A DNA stretch of 64,000 bases from Mixophyes australis (lineage: Eukaryota; Chordata; Amphibia; Anura; Limnodynastidae), in NCBI GenBank assembly GCA_036250195.1, contig JAVHZZ010000003.1:42133835-42197834 (forward strand), read 5' to 3'. How positions within the stretch are numbered: position 1 is the stretch's first letter; the number at the start of each line of letters is the position of its first letter. The position numbers were made by a program, and so were the translations under genes. Positions 1 to 9,851 of the stretch are shown piece after piece. The notes under the pieces are model-generated. The model made no database searches. It was given only the letters and a program-made list of their open reading frames with translations, and had not been told where the DNA came from.

Positions 1-365
1 GCTCGATTCCCCCTTTCGGTTAGGCCCTCACGGCAGGTGTGTGAGGTACTTGAGGCGGGATTAGTCCTCGGACTAGTCTTGGTCTTAAGTGCCTGTAGTC
101 CCCCGCGTCTTGGCAAGAACAAAGTGAGGGGGCGGCAAGTGAGCTTGGACTGACCGTGTCCTCGTTCTTTGCCGTATTCTCGGACAGCCCTTACCTGGTA
201 GGCACGGCCATAATCTCTGTCTCTATCTTAGAGGGACGTGATTGGAGGTGACTGCGGCTGCGGATTTGCTGGGATTGGATCGCAGCTGGGAAATCGGAAG
301 CGGACTGGAGGTGACCATCGTTTTCAAGGTAAGTTCTTTTGTGTTGCGTCTGTCCCTGTTTTCCC
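1..365. other. Unclassified CpG-containing stretch with a splice-donor-like site
   Basis: This stretch is richer in CpG than most of the window and matches nothing I recognise. A CAAG|GTAAGT sequence (GT at 329-330) fits a strong splice donor, and a pyrimidine tract ending in CCCCGCAG lies just before the minisatellite at about 353-370. The 40 bases between them are too short for an intron. It could be a first exon of an unknown transcript or the end of an LTR element. No homology supports either reading. Confidence 0.3.
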
Positions 366-379
366 CGCAGGGGGCGTTA

Positions 380-1467
380 CACCTTCACACTCTGCCATGC
401 TGCCTGTGCTCCCCCTTCACACTCTGCCATGCTGTCTGTGCTCCCCCTTCATTCTCTGCCATGCTGTCTGTGCTCCCCCTTCACTCTCTGCCATGCTGTA
501 TGTGCTCCCCCTTCACTCTCTGCCATGCTGTCTGTGCTCCCCCTTCACTCTCTGCCATGCTGTCTGTGCTCCCCCTTCACTCTCTGCCATGCTGCCTGTG
601 CTCCCCCTTCACTCTCTGCCATGCTGCCTGTGCTTCCCTCTCACTCTCTGCCATGCTGCCTGTGCTCCCCCTTCACACTCTGCCATGCTGTCTGTGTTTC
701 CCCTTCACTCTCTGCCATGCTGCCTGTGCTCCCCCCTTCACACTCTGCCATGCTGCCTGTGCTCCCCCCTTCACACTCTGCCATGCTGTCTGTGCTCCCC
801 CTTCACTCTCCACACTCTGCCATGCTGTCTGTGCTCCCCCTTCACTCTCTGCCATGCTGCCCGTGCTCGCCCTTCACTCTCTGCCATGCTGTCTGTGCTC
901 CCCCTTCACTCTCTGCTATGCTGTCTGTGCTCCCCCTTCACTCTCTGCCATGCTGTCTGTGCTCCCCCTTCACACTCTGCCATGCTGTCTGTGCTCCCCC
1001 TTCACTCTCTGCCATGCTGCCTGTGCTCCCCTTTCACACTCTGCCATGCTGTCTGTGGTCCCCCCTTCACACTCTGCCATGCTGTCTGTGCTCCCCCCTT
1101 CACACTCTGCCATGCTGTCTGTGCTCCCCCTTCAATCTCTGCCATGCTGTCTGTGCTCCCCCTTCACTCTCTGCCATGATGTCTGTGTTCCCCCTTCACT
1201 CTCTGCCATGCTGTCTGTGTTCCCCCTTCACTCTCTGCCATGCTGCCTGTGCTCCCCCCTTCACACTCTGCCATGCTGCCTGTGCTCCCCCCTTCACACT
1301 CTGCCATGCTGTCTGTGCTCCCCCTTCATTCTCTGCCATGCTGTCTGTGCTCTCCCTTCACTCTCTGCCATGTTGTCTGTGCACCCCCTTCACTCTCTGC
1401 CATGCTGCCCGTGCTCCCCCTTCACTCTCTGCCATGCTGTCTGTGCTCCCCTTCACTCTCTGTCATG
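380..1467 (+). repeat. 32-bp minisatellite, about 33 copies
   Basis: A head-to-tail array of a 32-bp unit (TGCCATGCTG, then TCTGTGCTCC, then CCCTTCACTCTC) with 31-34 bp variants. Common differences are TCTG versus CCTG and an extra C in the C run, plus one partial duplication near 800-820. Because 32 is not a multiple of three, successive units rotate through the frames. All three forward frames stay open and encode the same 32-residue Cys/Pro/Leu-rich repeat out of phase. The long frames here follow from the repeat and are not evidence of a gene. Confidence 0.95.
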
Positions 1468-1591
1468 CCCTAACTGCTTGAAAGGGAAAAGACATGGAAT
1501 TTTTTATAAAAAAAAACAAAAGTAGAAGAGTTGAACAGACTCTGGACTAGTAGGTACTTATGGTTGTGTGTTGACAAATGAACATTGACAT

Positions 1592-1921
1592 GGGCAGCAC
1601 AGTGGCCTAATTGTTAGCCCACTCTGCCTCACAGCACTGGGGTCATGAGTTCAATTCCCGACCATGGCCTTATCTGTGTGGAGTTTGTATGTTCTCCCTG
1701 TGTTTGCGTGGGTTTCCTCCAGGTGCTCCGGTTTCCTCCCACACTCCAAAATCATACTAGTAGGTTAATTGGCTGCTATCAAAATTGACCCTATTTCTCT
1801 CTGTCTGTGTATGTTAGGGAATTTAGATTGTAAACTCCAATGGGGCAGGGACTGATGTGAGTTCTCTGTGGAATTAGTGGTGCTATATAAATAGCTGATG
1901 ATGATGATGATGATGATGATG
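1592..1921 (+). mobile_element. tRNA-derived SINE, near full length
   Basis: The element starts GGGCAGCACAGTGGCC, which resembles a pol III A box. It has a B-box-like GAGTTCAATTC about 50 bp later, then the widely shared vertebrate SINE core (GTGTGGAGTTTGTATG, CTCCGGTTTCCTCCC). Its 3' tail contains TTGTAAACTCCAATGGGGCA and GCTATATAAATAGC and ends in a (GAT)n run. The tail resembles the 3' ends of the LINEs in this window. The A- and B-box-like sequences are diverged, so this is a repeat and not a tRNA gene. Confidence 0.88.
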
Positions 1922-2011
1922 CCCTAGGAAGGAAGAACTATTTTTTCACGATCATCGATAATTAAACAATGGTCTACCCGATTCACAACAAGAATTAAGT
2001 TCTGGATAAAC

Positions 2012-2200
2012 TTGAAGAATATCTTGCTCAAGATAAGTCAGGAGGCTAAAGATAACATTCTACATGCAGATAATGAGTCTAAACATACAAGCTGTAAGAC
2101 ACAAGCCATCCTGAGAAACAACAATATGATGTCCCAGACCACCATACCATACAACCCTGAACAGCATGGTATAGAGAATGAATATAATATTGTAATATAA
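2012..2200 (+). pseudogene. Ty1/copia integrase fragment
   Basis: The translation contains NILHADNESKHTS and, about 30 residues later, TTIPYNPEQHGIENEYN. In Ty1/copia polyproteins the integrase core has an L.ADNG.EYTS block holding the second catalytic Asp and a TIPYNPEQNGIAER block holding the catalytic Glu. The spacing and surrounding residues fit. Only about 63 codons remain before a TAA stop, and no protease, reverse transcriptase or LTR is visible nearby. Homology may begin slightly upstream, near 1990. The attribution rests on motif recognition only. Confidence 0.6.
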
Positions 2201-4116
2201 TAAGGATAAGGAATAAGGATTTTCTATCAGTAATTTACCATTTTAGGTTGGAAGGTATAAAAGGTTATGATCTCTGTGGCCTTTCCACAAATACGTTCCT
2301 GTCTTTCTATAGCAACGCATTGTATGTGCGAGATAAGACACATTGGGTTGGGTGGTGGTATGTATACATACGTGTATACCAAGCAAAGTATAGGCCTAAA
2401 AACAAGCTGACCCCTTAATTGTGACCATTAGTGTAAGACAAATGAGCTCAGGATCTATGACAAACAACGTTTTGTCTCATGAATTATTGTTTTAATGGAC
2501 CTTTTGTGTTGTGTTCTTGTATTTTTTGACCCTTGTTCTTGTATTTTGTGTTTTGTTCATGGGATTAATTTCTTGAACAAAATGTAATATCTCTTGGAAC
2601 AAAGAAGCAGTAACATACTGTCAACATTTGGGATAAGCATAAGGTTGTTCTTAATGCATATTTGGACAGACCAGATAGATGTATCGGTCCTCATCTGTGG
2701 TTACACTTAGATATTTTTCTTTGTCAAAGACGGGAGATAAGATTTTTTTTTATTTTTTTTTACAGAAAAAGGAGGATACTAAACAGCCTCAAATAAGGTT
2801 GTTTAACTGAGTGACGGCGCTAGATTAATGTTTAAATGTTTTATGCAGTATATGCAGAGCCCTGAAACGGGAATACAAATGTAGAAGCTTTTCCTTCAAG
2901 CATGTGAGTTCCCGACAGACTTTATTGCAGATGTGAGAAATGGAACTGACTTTGAACGAGGAACAGACGCACAGTGTTAACTGGTAGGAAAAAGGCAGAA
3001 GGTGAGACAGTGAATTTCAACGCACAAAACACTTTTGAAATGAGTAAGAAATACAAAATGAAATGATTTTAGGTCAATCAGGTCCCAAGTACTCCTGGCC
3101 ATACTTGCTTAGTCTTTGGACCTTCCCTCCAGGAGATCCCAGAGGGCAGGTGCAAAGGGAATGTGAGTGCATCATCGCATATTGGGGGGGCATGATGACA
3201 CGAATCGCATTATCAAGGCCAATCCCACTATACAAGAAGGATAGGAGGGATTCGGGAGGGTGACTTTCTCTTCTGAGAGTCTGGTAGACCTCCCTGAAAT
3301 TCCGGAGTCTCTTAGATGTTCCCTGAAGAACAGACAATTATGCTCCTGACATAAACATGCTCTTATCCCCTACTGAAATCAATGTCACCCTACTCAATAC
3401 AGGAAAACAGGAAAAACATGGTGTTTGTGTCATTTACTGACCAATCACCACAGACCTAACTAGGCTGTTAGTGTATTTCGGAGAACGTTTGAGACTGGAA
3501 AGGCAGAGGATGGTCAGAGAGAGGAAAACTGAATGTCTCTCCAAATAATAATAATAATAATAATGAATTCACGCCTCTCTTCTGCCGCCACCTGCATCCT
3601 GCCGCCAGAGCTGAGGCTCACTCATGAAGCTAATTTCCTACAAGAGTAACTGTAAAGAAAACACTACGGACCATCTCATGCATTACAAATGTCATATTAA
3701 CACTCAGGGGGAAATGTATAAGGTTGCGTTTTGTTAAAAATCAACGTTTATTGGCAATTTTTTGGGTGGACAATTTGAAAACCATTGATATAGGAAAAGG
3801 CGAACTGATAGCAAACCACTGGAAAACCGTCATTGTCGAAAGCTCCACATTACAAATTGCCGTCCTGATTTTTACCCACTATAAGGATACAAAGCAAGAA
3901 ATGAGTGAAGCAATGGTGTAGCAAACAGCTGTAAAAATGCACCAGAAAAATAGTGGTCAGGCCAGACATTGGCCTATGCAGGTCTATGATGCCTATAAAA
4001 AGGGCCCAAATCCTGTCTGATACTCTTAATACAAGTTTAGTAATTGGATTTCAGCATATACAACTTTTGATCCCTTTTACGCCTAATGCCCATGTTAGCA
4101 CTTTTTTTTTAACATA
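2201..4116. other. No gene seen; AT-rich, with one MITE-like fragment
   Basis: Mostly AT-rich sequence. It holds a T run near 2744-2760, an (AAT)n run at about 3547-3564, and a stretch at about 3100-3330 (CATACTTGCTTAG, then CTCCAGGAGATCCCAGAG) resembling the MITE at 30852-31042. Open frames of about 65-90 codons overlap each other on both strands and have no recognisable motif. Confidence 0.5.
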
Positions 4117-4364
4117 AATGCAATATGTGGCTAAGTGGTTAGCACTTCTGCCTCACAGCGCTGGGGTCATGAGTTCAATTCCCGACCATGGCCTTATCTG
4201 TGTGGAGTTTGTATGTTCTCCCCGTGTTTGTGTGGGTTTCCTCTGGGTGCTCCGGTTTCCTCCCACACTCCAAAAACATACTGGTAGGTTAATTGGCTGC
4301 TATCAAAATTGACCCTAGTCTGTCTGTATGTGTGTATGTTAGGGAATTTAAACTGTAAGCTCCA
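4117..4364 (+). mobile_element. tRNA-derived SINE, truncated at both ends
   Basis: Same family as the SINE at 1592-1921. It starts inside the A-box region (GTGGCTAAGTGGTTAGCAC), keeps the B box and core, and stops abruptly after GTAAGCTCCAATG, so the GCTATATAAATA tail is missing. The loss of the tail suggests later truncation, not incomplete reverse transcription. Confidence 0.85.
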
Positions 4365-4680
4365 ATGTTCAGCTGTGTTAATGAGGATGATAATCCACAA
4401 CACTTGTGTAACTTAAACAGGTTGCTGTTTATTAAAGATGATAACAGTAGAATGCAGTTACTCACAGTTGCTTGTAGTATAACAGTATTCAACAGTTTAT
4501 ACACAGTATGCAGTACAGGTCCCTGGATGCAGTAGTAGATATGTTATGCACTTATACAGATGCAGACTTACTTGTATAATACAATTGCTTTATGCTCAGC
4601 CGTACAGGATTATACTTATATGGTGCACTGACCCTCCTATAGTATTAGAGAGTCTCCGGTCACTGTAAGAACGCTATGGG
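4365..4680. other. No gene seen
   Basis: About 320 bp of AT-rich sequence with several short near-repeats of the form CAGTA/TATACA. It lies between the truncated SINE and the Harbinger transposase scrap and may belong to the old Harbinger element, but no terminal repeat was found. Confidence 0.35.
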
Positions 4681-4953
4681 ATGGAGCAAAGCGATCCTAT
4701 ACTAACAATAATAAGGCGCACAAAGCCACAAATAGAACGTACCTTTGGGCTAGGGAAGACCAGCATCAGGATCCTTGATAAATCGGGTGATGTGACTCTC
4801 TATGCCCTTGCAAAGGTGGCGGGTATCTTGTTGGCTTGCTGTATGCTGCATAATTTGCCGCTTAATCAGAAAATGCCCACATCCAATGCAGCAAACAGTG
4901 AGGAAGCAGCGGAGCTCCTACCATCAGCTCATGTGGACAATGCAGAAGGGTGA
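4681..4953 (+). pseudogene. Harbinger (HARBI1-like) transposase C-terminal fragment
   Basis: The translation contains IRRTKPQIERTFGLGKTSIR, then ILDKSG and ILLACCMLHNL. Harbinger DDE transposases carry R.IIERTFGLLK.RFR.LD.SG followed by KVC.IIVACC.LHN in this order near the C terminus, and the Glu in IERTFG is catalytic. About 90 codons remain open before TGA. The upstream Asp motifs are absent, and no intact transposase occurs elsewhere in the window. In its family this protein cuts and inserts the element and needs a Myb-like partner for nuclear entry and DNA binding. Confidence 0.75.
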
Positions 4954-5687
4954 GGCTGGTCAGAGAGAGATTCATTCCATACGACTTTACATGTGCTTGG
5001 TCTAATAGAGTATTCTTAGCTTTAGCTATTGTAATCTGTACACAAATAAATAACAGACTGACTTTGTTCCTTTATTTTAGAACATTCCTCATTAGTGAGG
5101 GCTCCACTGTGGCCCCTCTGTCAGCCGGAAGCTGGTATCTGTAGTTAAAAAATGCACATTTCACCCCTACTGGGCATACACACATGCAGGGTGATAACAT
5201 ATTAACATGAACATGTACTGGGTTCTGGACGTTCCCCCCTGGTCTACACATTGCGCTTGTATGAAGTTGTGGGCACTGATGCTGCTTGTGTGATTGGCCG
5301 GTTACTTTATGGAGATAGAGACAGCCAGAGGCAGAGACAATATTAGAGTTAATTAATTAATTAATGTTTCAGGCCATGACATGCGTTACACCTTCTTTAG
5401 GGGAGGGGGAACAGGTAAGTACAATAACTATTCTATTATACAGGTGGACTTACCTCATTATCACGTCATTGCTCTCTCGATAGCCGCAGGTCCTGACTGT
5501 GTGATGAACCTGTGCACTGAACAATCAGAGAATATATTGATTCGATTTTCCCGCAATAAAAACACATCTTACACAAGACATAGTCACACACTTACATGTG
5601 TCATCAGGCTTACATGGATTTTAAAACACATTAGGCTCTTGTACATTTTCAAATTGCGTTGAAGGGTCAAATATTTGTTATACTCAC

Positions 5688-6174
5688 CAGACTGAGGTTG
5701 GGACAGGGGCTTCTCTGTGTTCTGGATATTAATCCCTTCTACTATCTCCTACTCCTACTATGGTAGAAGTTACTTTAATTCCTCTTCATAACTGGCATAT
5801 TGTATTACTAGAGGGGACCACGTCTGTGCCAGATACCACTCACCTTTAGTCTGCCATCTTTCCTTTAACCCTCCTTTTAATGACGGAGACTTGTTTGCAG
5901 CCGTTGTCCATTGTTTTTTTATAAAAGATCCGTCGCCTTGGCAGCTGCGCACACCCCCACCCACAGCTGGCGTTTTGGGGTAATTGAGGTTTTGGCCGCT
6001 TAGTTGCCCATCATGCGCTCATAGCATGGAATAATGCTTGGCATTCCTGCCAGCTTGCCTACTCCCCTGTGCCCCTGACTCCTCTCCACCCCACTCTGCT
6101 ACACCCTGACCTAAGGCAACATCTTCCTTCTCACCACTATCCTGTGCCTCAACCCCTCTACACCCGCTAGACAT
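5688..6174 (-). pseudogene. Myb/SANT-like Harbinger second protein, exon 1 remnant
   Basis: Read on the minus strand from an ATG at 6174, this corresponds to exon 1 of the intact gene at 54867-56871. Matching landmarks include an acidic N-terminal stretch, AGRN against TGRN, GGLKERWQTK against RRLKEKMAQE, YASYEEELK against YTTYEEELR, and EIVEGINIQNT against EIVEGINVQDT. It ends at a donor-like CTG|GTGAGTATA (GT at 5687-5686), as the intact exon ends at G|GTGAGT. Stops after EEELK and missing central sequence show that it is dead. Confidence 0.65.
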
Positions 6175-6875
6175 CACCACCAACAACACACAGAGAACAA
6201 AAAACAGCACACTAACAACACTGCCACTCACACCACATGCACATAAGTAACACAGACACCAATGAAACAAAAAAAACACACAAGGCCTGATTCATCAAGG
6301 CCCGTATCTGCCGATTTTGAGCGTGTTGCACACAAAATCACTCTGCTAATGCCCAGAACAGGGAGATACGACCGTGAAAGCAGGAGCGTGCCAAACTCAA
6401 GCGCACGCAGCCACATCCGAATCCAGCTCTGTGCATCTGGAAGTTACTTGTTTTTCTGCCGGATCTCTTGCTCCAGCTACAGGACTAGTCTAAGTCCTGA
6501 TCAGTAGTGACGGCAGCCTGGTGTGCATGCTATAACATGTGTTTGCAATCAGGAGCAACTGTAAAAATGTATTTTATGCTCAGTAAATATTAACAACATT
6601 CTAATATTTCATGGAGAGAGAAAAAATAACAAAAAACTGTTACTGTTTTAACATTAATACCTTTATTATTATCAGGTAATAATAATGCAAGATTTTTATT
6701 TTAATTTTCTGTGCGTTCCTTTGTGAATTTATAATCCACATACGTAGATATTGGACGCATCCTGCAGTGTCTTGTGCAGTAGAGTACAGCAGACCTGCAC
6801 CCGATTTCAAAAGCACAGGTATCTAGAGATCCGTGCCTTATGGCGGATGCAAAGCCTAAATGATGGATCAGGGCC

Positions 6876-7133
6876 ACAGTCACCAATAATGAAAAAACAG
6901 AAAACAAGACAGCTTTCAGTAATCAGTTTCCAAACTACAGATGCACAAAACCTCCCCCCCCCCCCTTGTTCTCTTTCTAATCCACCAGCTCCTCAAACCA
7001 CAATAAACTAATATAAAGAAGCAATCAGCTTATATGGATTAGTAATGAACCCAATGTCCCTCTTGGGACTAAACCTAGACAATGTACACTGATGAGAGGT
7101 GTTTTAATACAGATTTAATAATTACAGCATATT
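6876..7133. other. No gene seen
   Basis: About 260 bp with a C13 run near 6953-6965 and otherwise ordinary AT-rich sequence. Confidence 0.4.
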
Positions 7134-7466
7134 GGGCCTGATTCATTAAGGATCTTAACTTGAGAAACTTTTTATTTCAGTCTCCTGGACAAAACCATGT
7201 TACAATGCAAGGGGTGCAAATTAGTTTTCTGTTTTGCACATAAGTTAAATACTGACTGTTTTGTCATGCAGCACACAAATACTTGATAGCTTATTTGTAC
7301 ACTGAAATTTAAAGTTGATATTTGTGTGCTACATGAAAAAACAGTCAGTATTTAACTTATGTGCAAAACAGAACACTAGTTTGCACCCCTTGCATTGTAA
7401 CATGGTTTTGTCCAGGAGACTGAAATAAGAAGTTTCTCAAGTTAAGATCCTTAATGAATCAGGCCC
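7134..7466. mobile_element. Fully palindromic MITE (family 1) with ATT duplication
   Basis: A 333-bp element that is almost one perfect inverted repeat. It begins GGGCCTGATTCATTAAGG and ends with the reverse complement, and the arms pair nearly to a centre around 7295. The flanking bases are ATT on both sides (7131-7133 and 7467-7469), consistent with a 3-bp target-site duplication. It has no coding capacity and would have to be moved by a transposase encoded elsewhere. The 3-bp duplication points to the Harbinger group, but ATT is not the usual TWA. Confidence 0.85.
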
Positions 7467-8575
7467 ATTCTTGCTATTTTGGAGGGACAGTCCCTCTTTT
7501 GGACACACACCCATCTGTCTGTCCTTTCAAATGGTCCCACTTTTAGGTCTGATGTTCAGATCTGTACGAATATATATAAATTAACAACAGAACAAAATAA
7601 AGTTTGTGGCGCTATAGAGAAAATTCAAAACAAACAGAATATATACATTAATTGGCTTTTTTTTCTTGTGATACAGGCCTTGCCGTAGAACAATGCAAAA
7701 CATTTTTGAAACATAATATTTCTATGAAAACTTTTACCACAATACATAGTCTTCTGCATAAATGCATATTTAGGAAACCTACTCAATAAGGTTTACTCAA
7801 ATTGCAGGAATCTATATTCCATTAACATTGTAATTTGTATCAGGTTTGGGCAATCTATCTGCGGTGGAACTATATATTCAAACAGAGATGCCCTGGAATG
7901 CTGAATTTTGTAGTTCTACAAAGGCCAGAGAGACCTAGGTTGGTCTAGTCTGAGATGAAGTTCTGATCGTTGCCACAAGGGGGCAGTGTAGCACTGTTTC
8001 CCATCTTGCCTTCTATCCACATTTCAGCTGCCTCTCAGCTTCTAAGAATGCTGGAAAGAAATAGAATTTCTCTCTTCAGCCCGATTGCTCCATAGGAAAA
8101 ACAGTATTTGCCCTAACCAGCTTTACCCTACAATGGCCTATTTATATGTTTGTGTAGCATATGATGTAATATGCTAGCCATGTGCATCACATATGAACGT
8201 TGAAGTGCAGCTGTTTGTGCAGTGTGGCTGATGTAATGTCAAGAAATTTCATGTTATATTTAAAATGACACCTGTAAAAATAATCTTCAATTTGTAATTT
8301 AAATACTGTAATACTCAATTATGTGAATTGACAGGAAGTGCCCCAGCGGTGCTGGAAAATAATATCGCTTTATCCCCGTGCTCTTTGATACACGTTGAAG
8401 TAGGCGTAATGGAAGTTAAGACCGCGAGACGTTATTTTTAAGCAGCCAAGTGAAGTGCATGAATCAGTTAGCACAGAACTCAAGCATTTAAGAAACATTT
8501 TCACCTTGTAGTAATACATAATCCTTTGTTGAAGAAATACTGTTTAAGTGCAGCCAACCTTTAGTGTATACTATA
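7467..8575. other. No gene seen; one possible old hairpin scrap
   Basis: AT-rich sequence. At about 7895-7925 the bases GAATGCTGAATTTTGTAGTT resemble the arm of the hairpin element at 34533-34673 and may be an old copy. Nothing else is recognisable. Confidence 0.4.
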
Positions 8576-8744
8576 GGGTAGATTTAACACACCTTCTATA
8601 AAGGAAAAGTTGAAGTGTTGCCCATAGCAACCAATCTAGTTATCATCTTCTAGAATGTACTAGCTAACTGACAGCTGGAATCTGATTGGTTGCTACGGGC
8701 AACACCTCCACTTTTCCTTTTTAGAAGGGTTGATAAATCTACCC
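8576..8744. mobile_element. Short palindromic MITE (family 3)
   Basis: About 169 bp with termini GGGTAGATTTA and TAAATCTACCC. Internal arms contain TTGCCCATAGCAACCAATC and, inverted, GATTGGTTGCTACGGGCAA. The same inner arms recur at 34683, 41953, 55701, 60313, 61313 and 61507. The termini resemble those of the Harbinger-type element at 53791-57500. Confidence 0.8.
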
Positions 8745-9216
8745 TGTATAAAACCAGAATTAGCAGCAGATTTAATTCACAATGATCATAAAGCTGATAA
8801 CAGTCCAAGTTCTTCATTACAAGGGAGTATATATGTTAACGGACCACTAAACCTCAAACATGAGACCTTCATATGTAAACCATGGAGATAAAATACATTG
8901 TTCAGCGTTATGCTGACTGTCCCCTGCAGTTTTGTTAAATAAATGATCGCGTTCTCAGTCGTCCCATCCTAATGGGATCTGATGGAGGTCAAAAAGATGA
9001 AACTGCAGTCACTCGATTTGCTGTGACATCTTTGGCCCTGCCCATTTGTATGAATCAACCAATTTAGGCAGACAACAGTCAGTTACCAAACATGGCGACC
9101 TGCTTCAGAGGGTGAATGACAGAATGCTAGACATATTAAAGTAAAGTATAAACACTTCAGTTATTTCATGTATATTATTCAGCTCAGTAATACACAGCCT
9201 TTGATATATACATATT
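8745..9216. other. No gene seen
   Basis: About 470 bp of AT-rich sequence without recognisable coding, RNA or repeat structure. Confidence 0.4.
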
Positions 9217-9851
9217 GGACCTGAGTCATTCAGGAGAGCAAAGCATAAAAAAAGAGTAACTTTGCACCTGGGCAAAACCATATTGCATTGGAGGGGGGGG
9301 GCTTAGGCAAACCGAGGGGTGATTGCCAAGTGCCTGGAAACCCCCCTCCAATCCTGGGGCTCTATATAATTGAGGTGGCTGGACCCTGCCCCCGCCTCAC
9401 ATGGCTCTGCTTGAAAAGGGAGAGCTGCGTGCACCTAACAGTAGTATGCGCAGCATTGGCCATGTATATTATGGGGATAGGAAGAGTTGGAGAGCAGCCA
9501 AGCACTTTCTAATATTATAGCCACGCCTCCATGCATGCTGGTCATGCCCACTGGCGGCGTGGTTTGGAAACCCCCCTTCTACAAATCCTGCGTTTGCCCC
9601 TGGGGGGGGGGGGTAAATTTAAAATGTGGGGACAGATTTATATTTGGGATAGGGCATGTCCTAGATCAACTTTAACCTTCTGTGTAAAAATAAAGCTATC
9701 AAATATTTGTGTGCTACATGAAAAAACAGACAGTATTTAACTTTTGTGCAAAATAATAAACTAATTTGCACCCCTTGCATTGTAACATGGTTTGTCCAGG
9801 TGAAAACTTACTCCTTTTTCTTTTGCTTTGCTCTCCTTAATGACTCAGGTC
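9217..9851. mobile_element. Palindromic MITE (family 2), interrupted by a hAT MITE
   Basis: The termini are GGACCTGAGTCATTCAGG and CTTAATGACTCAGGTC, and the next bases (GAGAGCAAAGCATAAAA and its complement) also pair. Family 2 shares its inner half (GTAACATGG, GCACATAAGTTAAATACTG-like blocks) with family 1 but has different outer arms. Removing the insert at 9305-9602 restores a structure of about 330 bp like the copy at 51059-51377. Confidence 0.8.
9305..9602 (+). mobile_element. hAT-type MITE inserted in the family 2 MITE
   Basis: A 298-bp copy of a four-member family with ends AGGCAAACCGAGG and GCGTTTGCCCCTG. It sits in the G-rich part of the host MITE, just before GTAAATTTAAAATG. Duplications are obscured by G runs on both sides, but the other three copies show 8-bp duplications typical of hAT elements. 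No coding capacity. Confidence 0.82.

Larger units (their letters stand above)
4681..6875. mobile_element. Old Harbinger-type element, degenerate (boundaries uncertain)
   Basis: A transposase C-terminal remnant on the plus strand (4681-4953) and a Myb-like gene remnant on the minus strand (5688-6174) sit in convergent order. That two-gene pairing is typical of animal Harbinger elements. Upstream of the Myb remnant, AAGTAACACAGACA (6244-6257) is also present upstream of the Myb gene in the 53.8-57.5 kb element, so the homology extends into the 5' flank. The right end may be near 6875 (GATCAGGGCC) or near 6284 (GGCCTGATTCATCAAGG). No target-site duplication was identified. Confidence 0.5.

Noticed and set aside
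242..1525. Three long overlapping forward frames of 313-427 codons and one reverse frame
   Set aside because: They are the three phases of a 32-bp minisatellite. Length and openness follow from the repeat.
1592..1680. A possible tRNA gene
   Set aside because: A-box- and B-box-like sequences are present, but the cloverleaf is diverged and the unit continues into a SINE core present in several copies.
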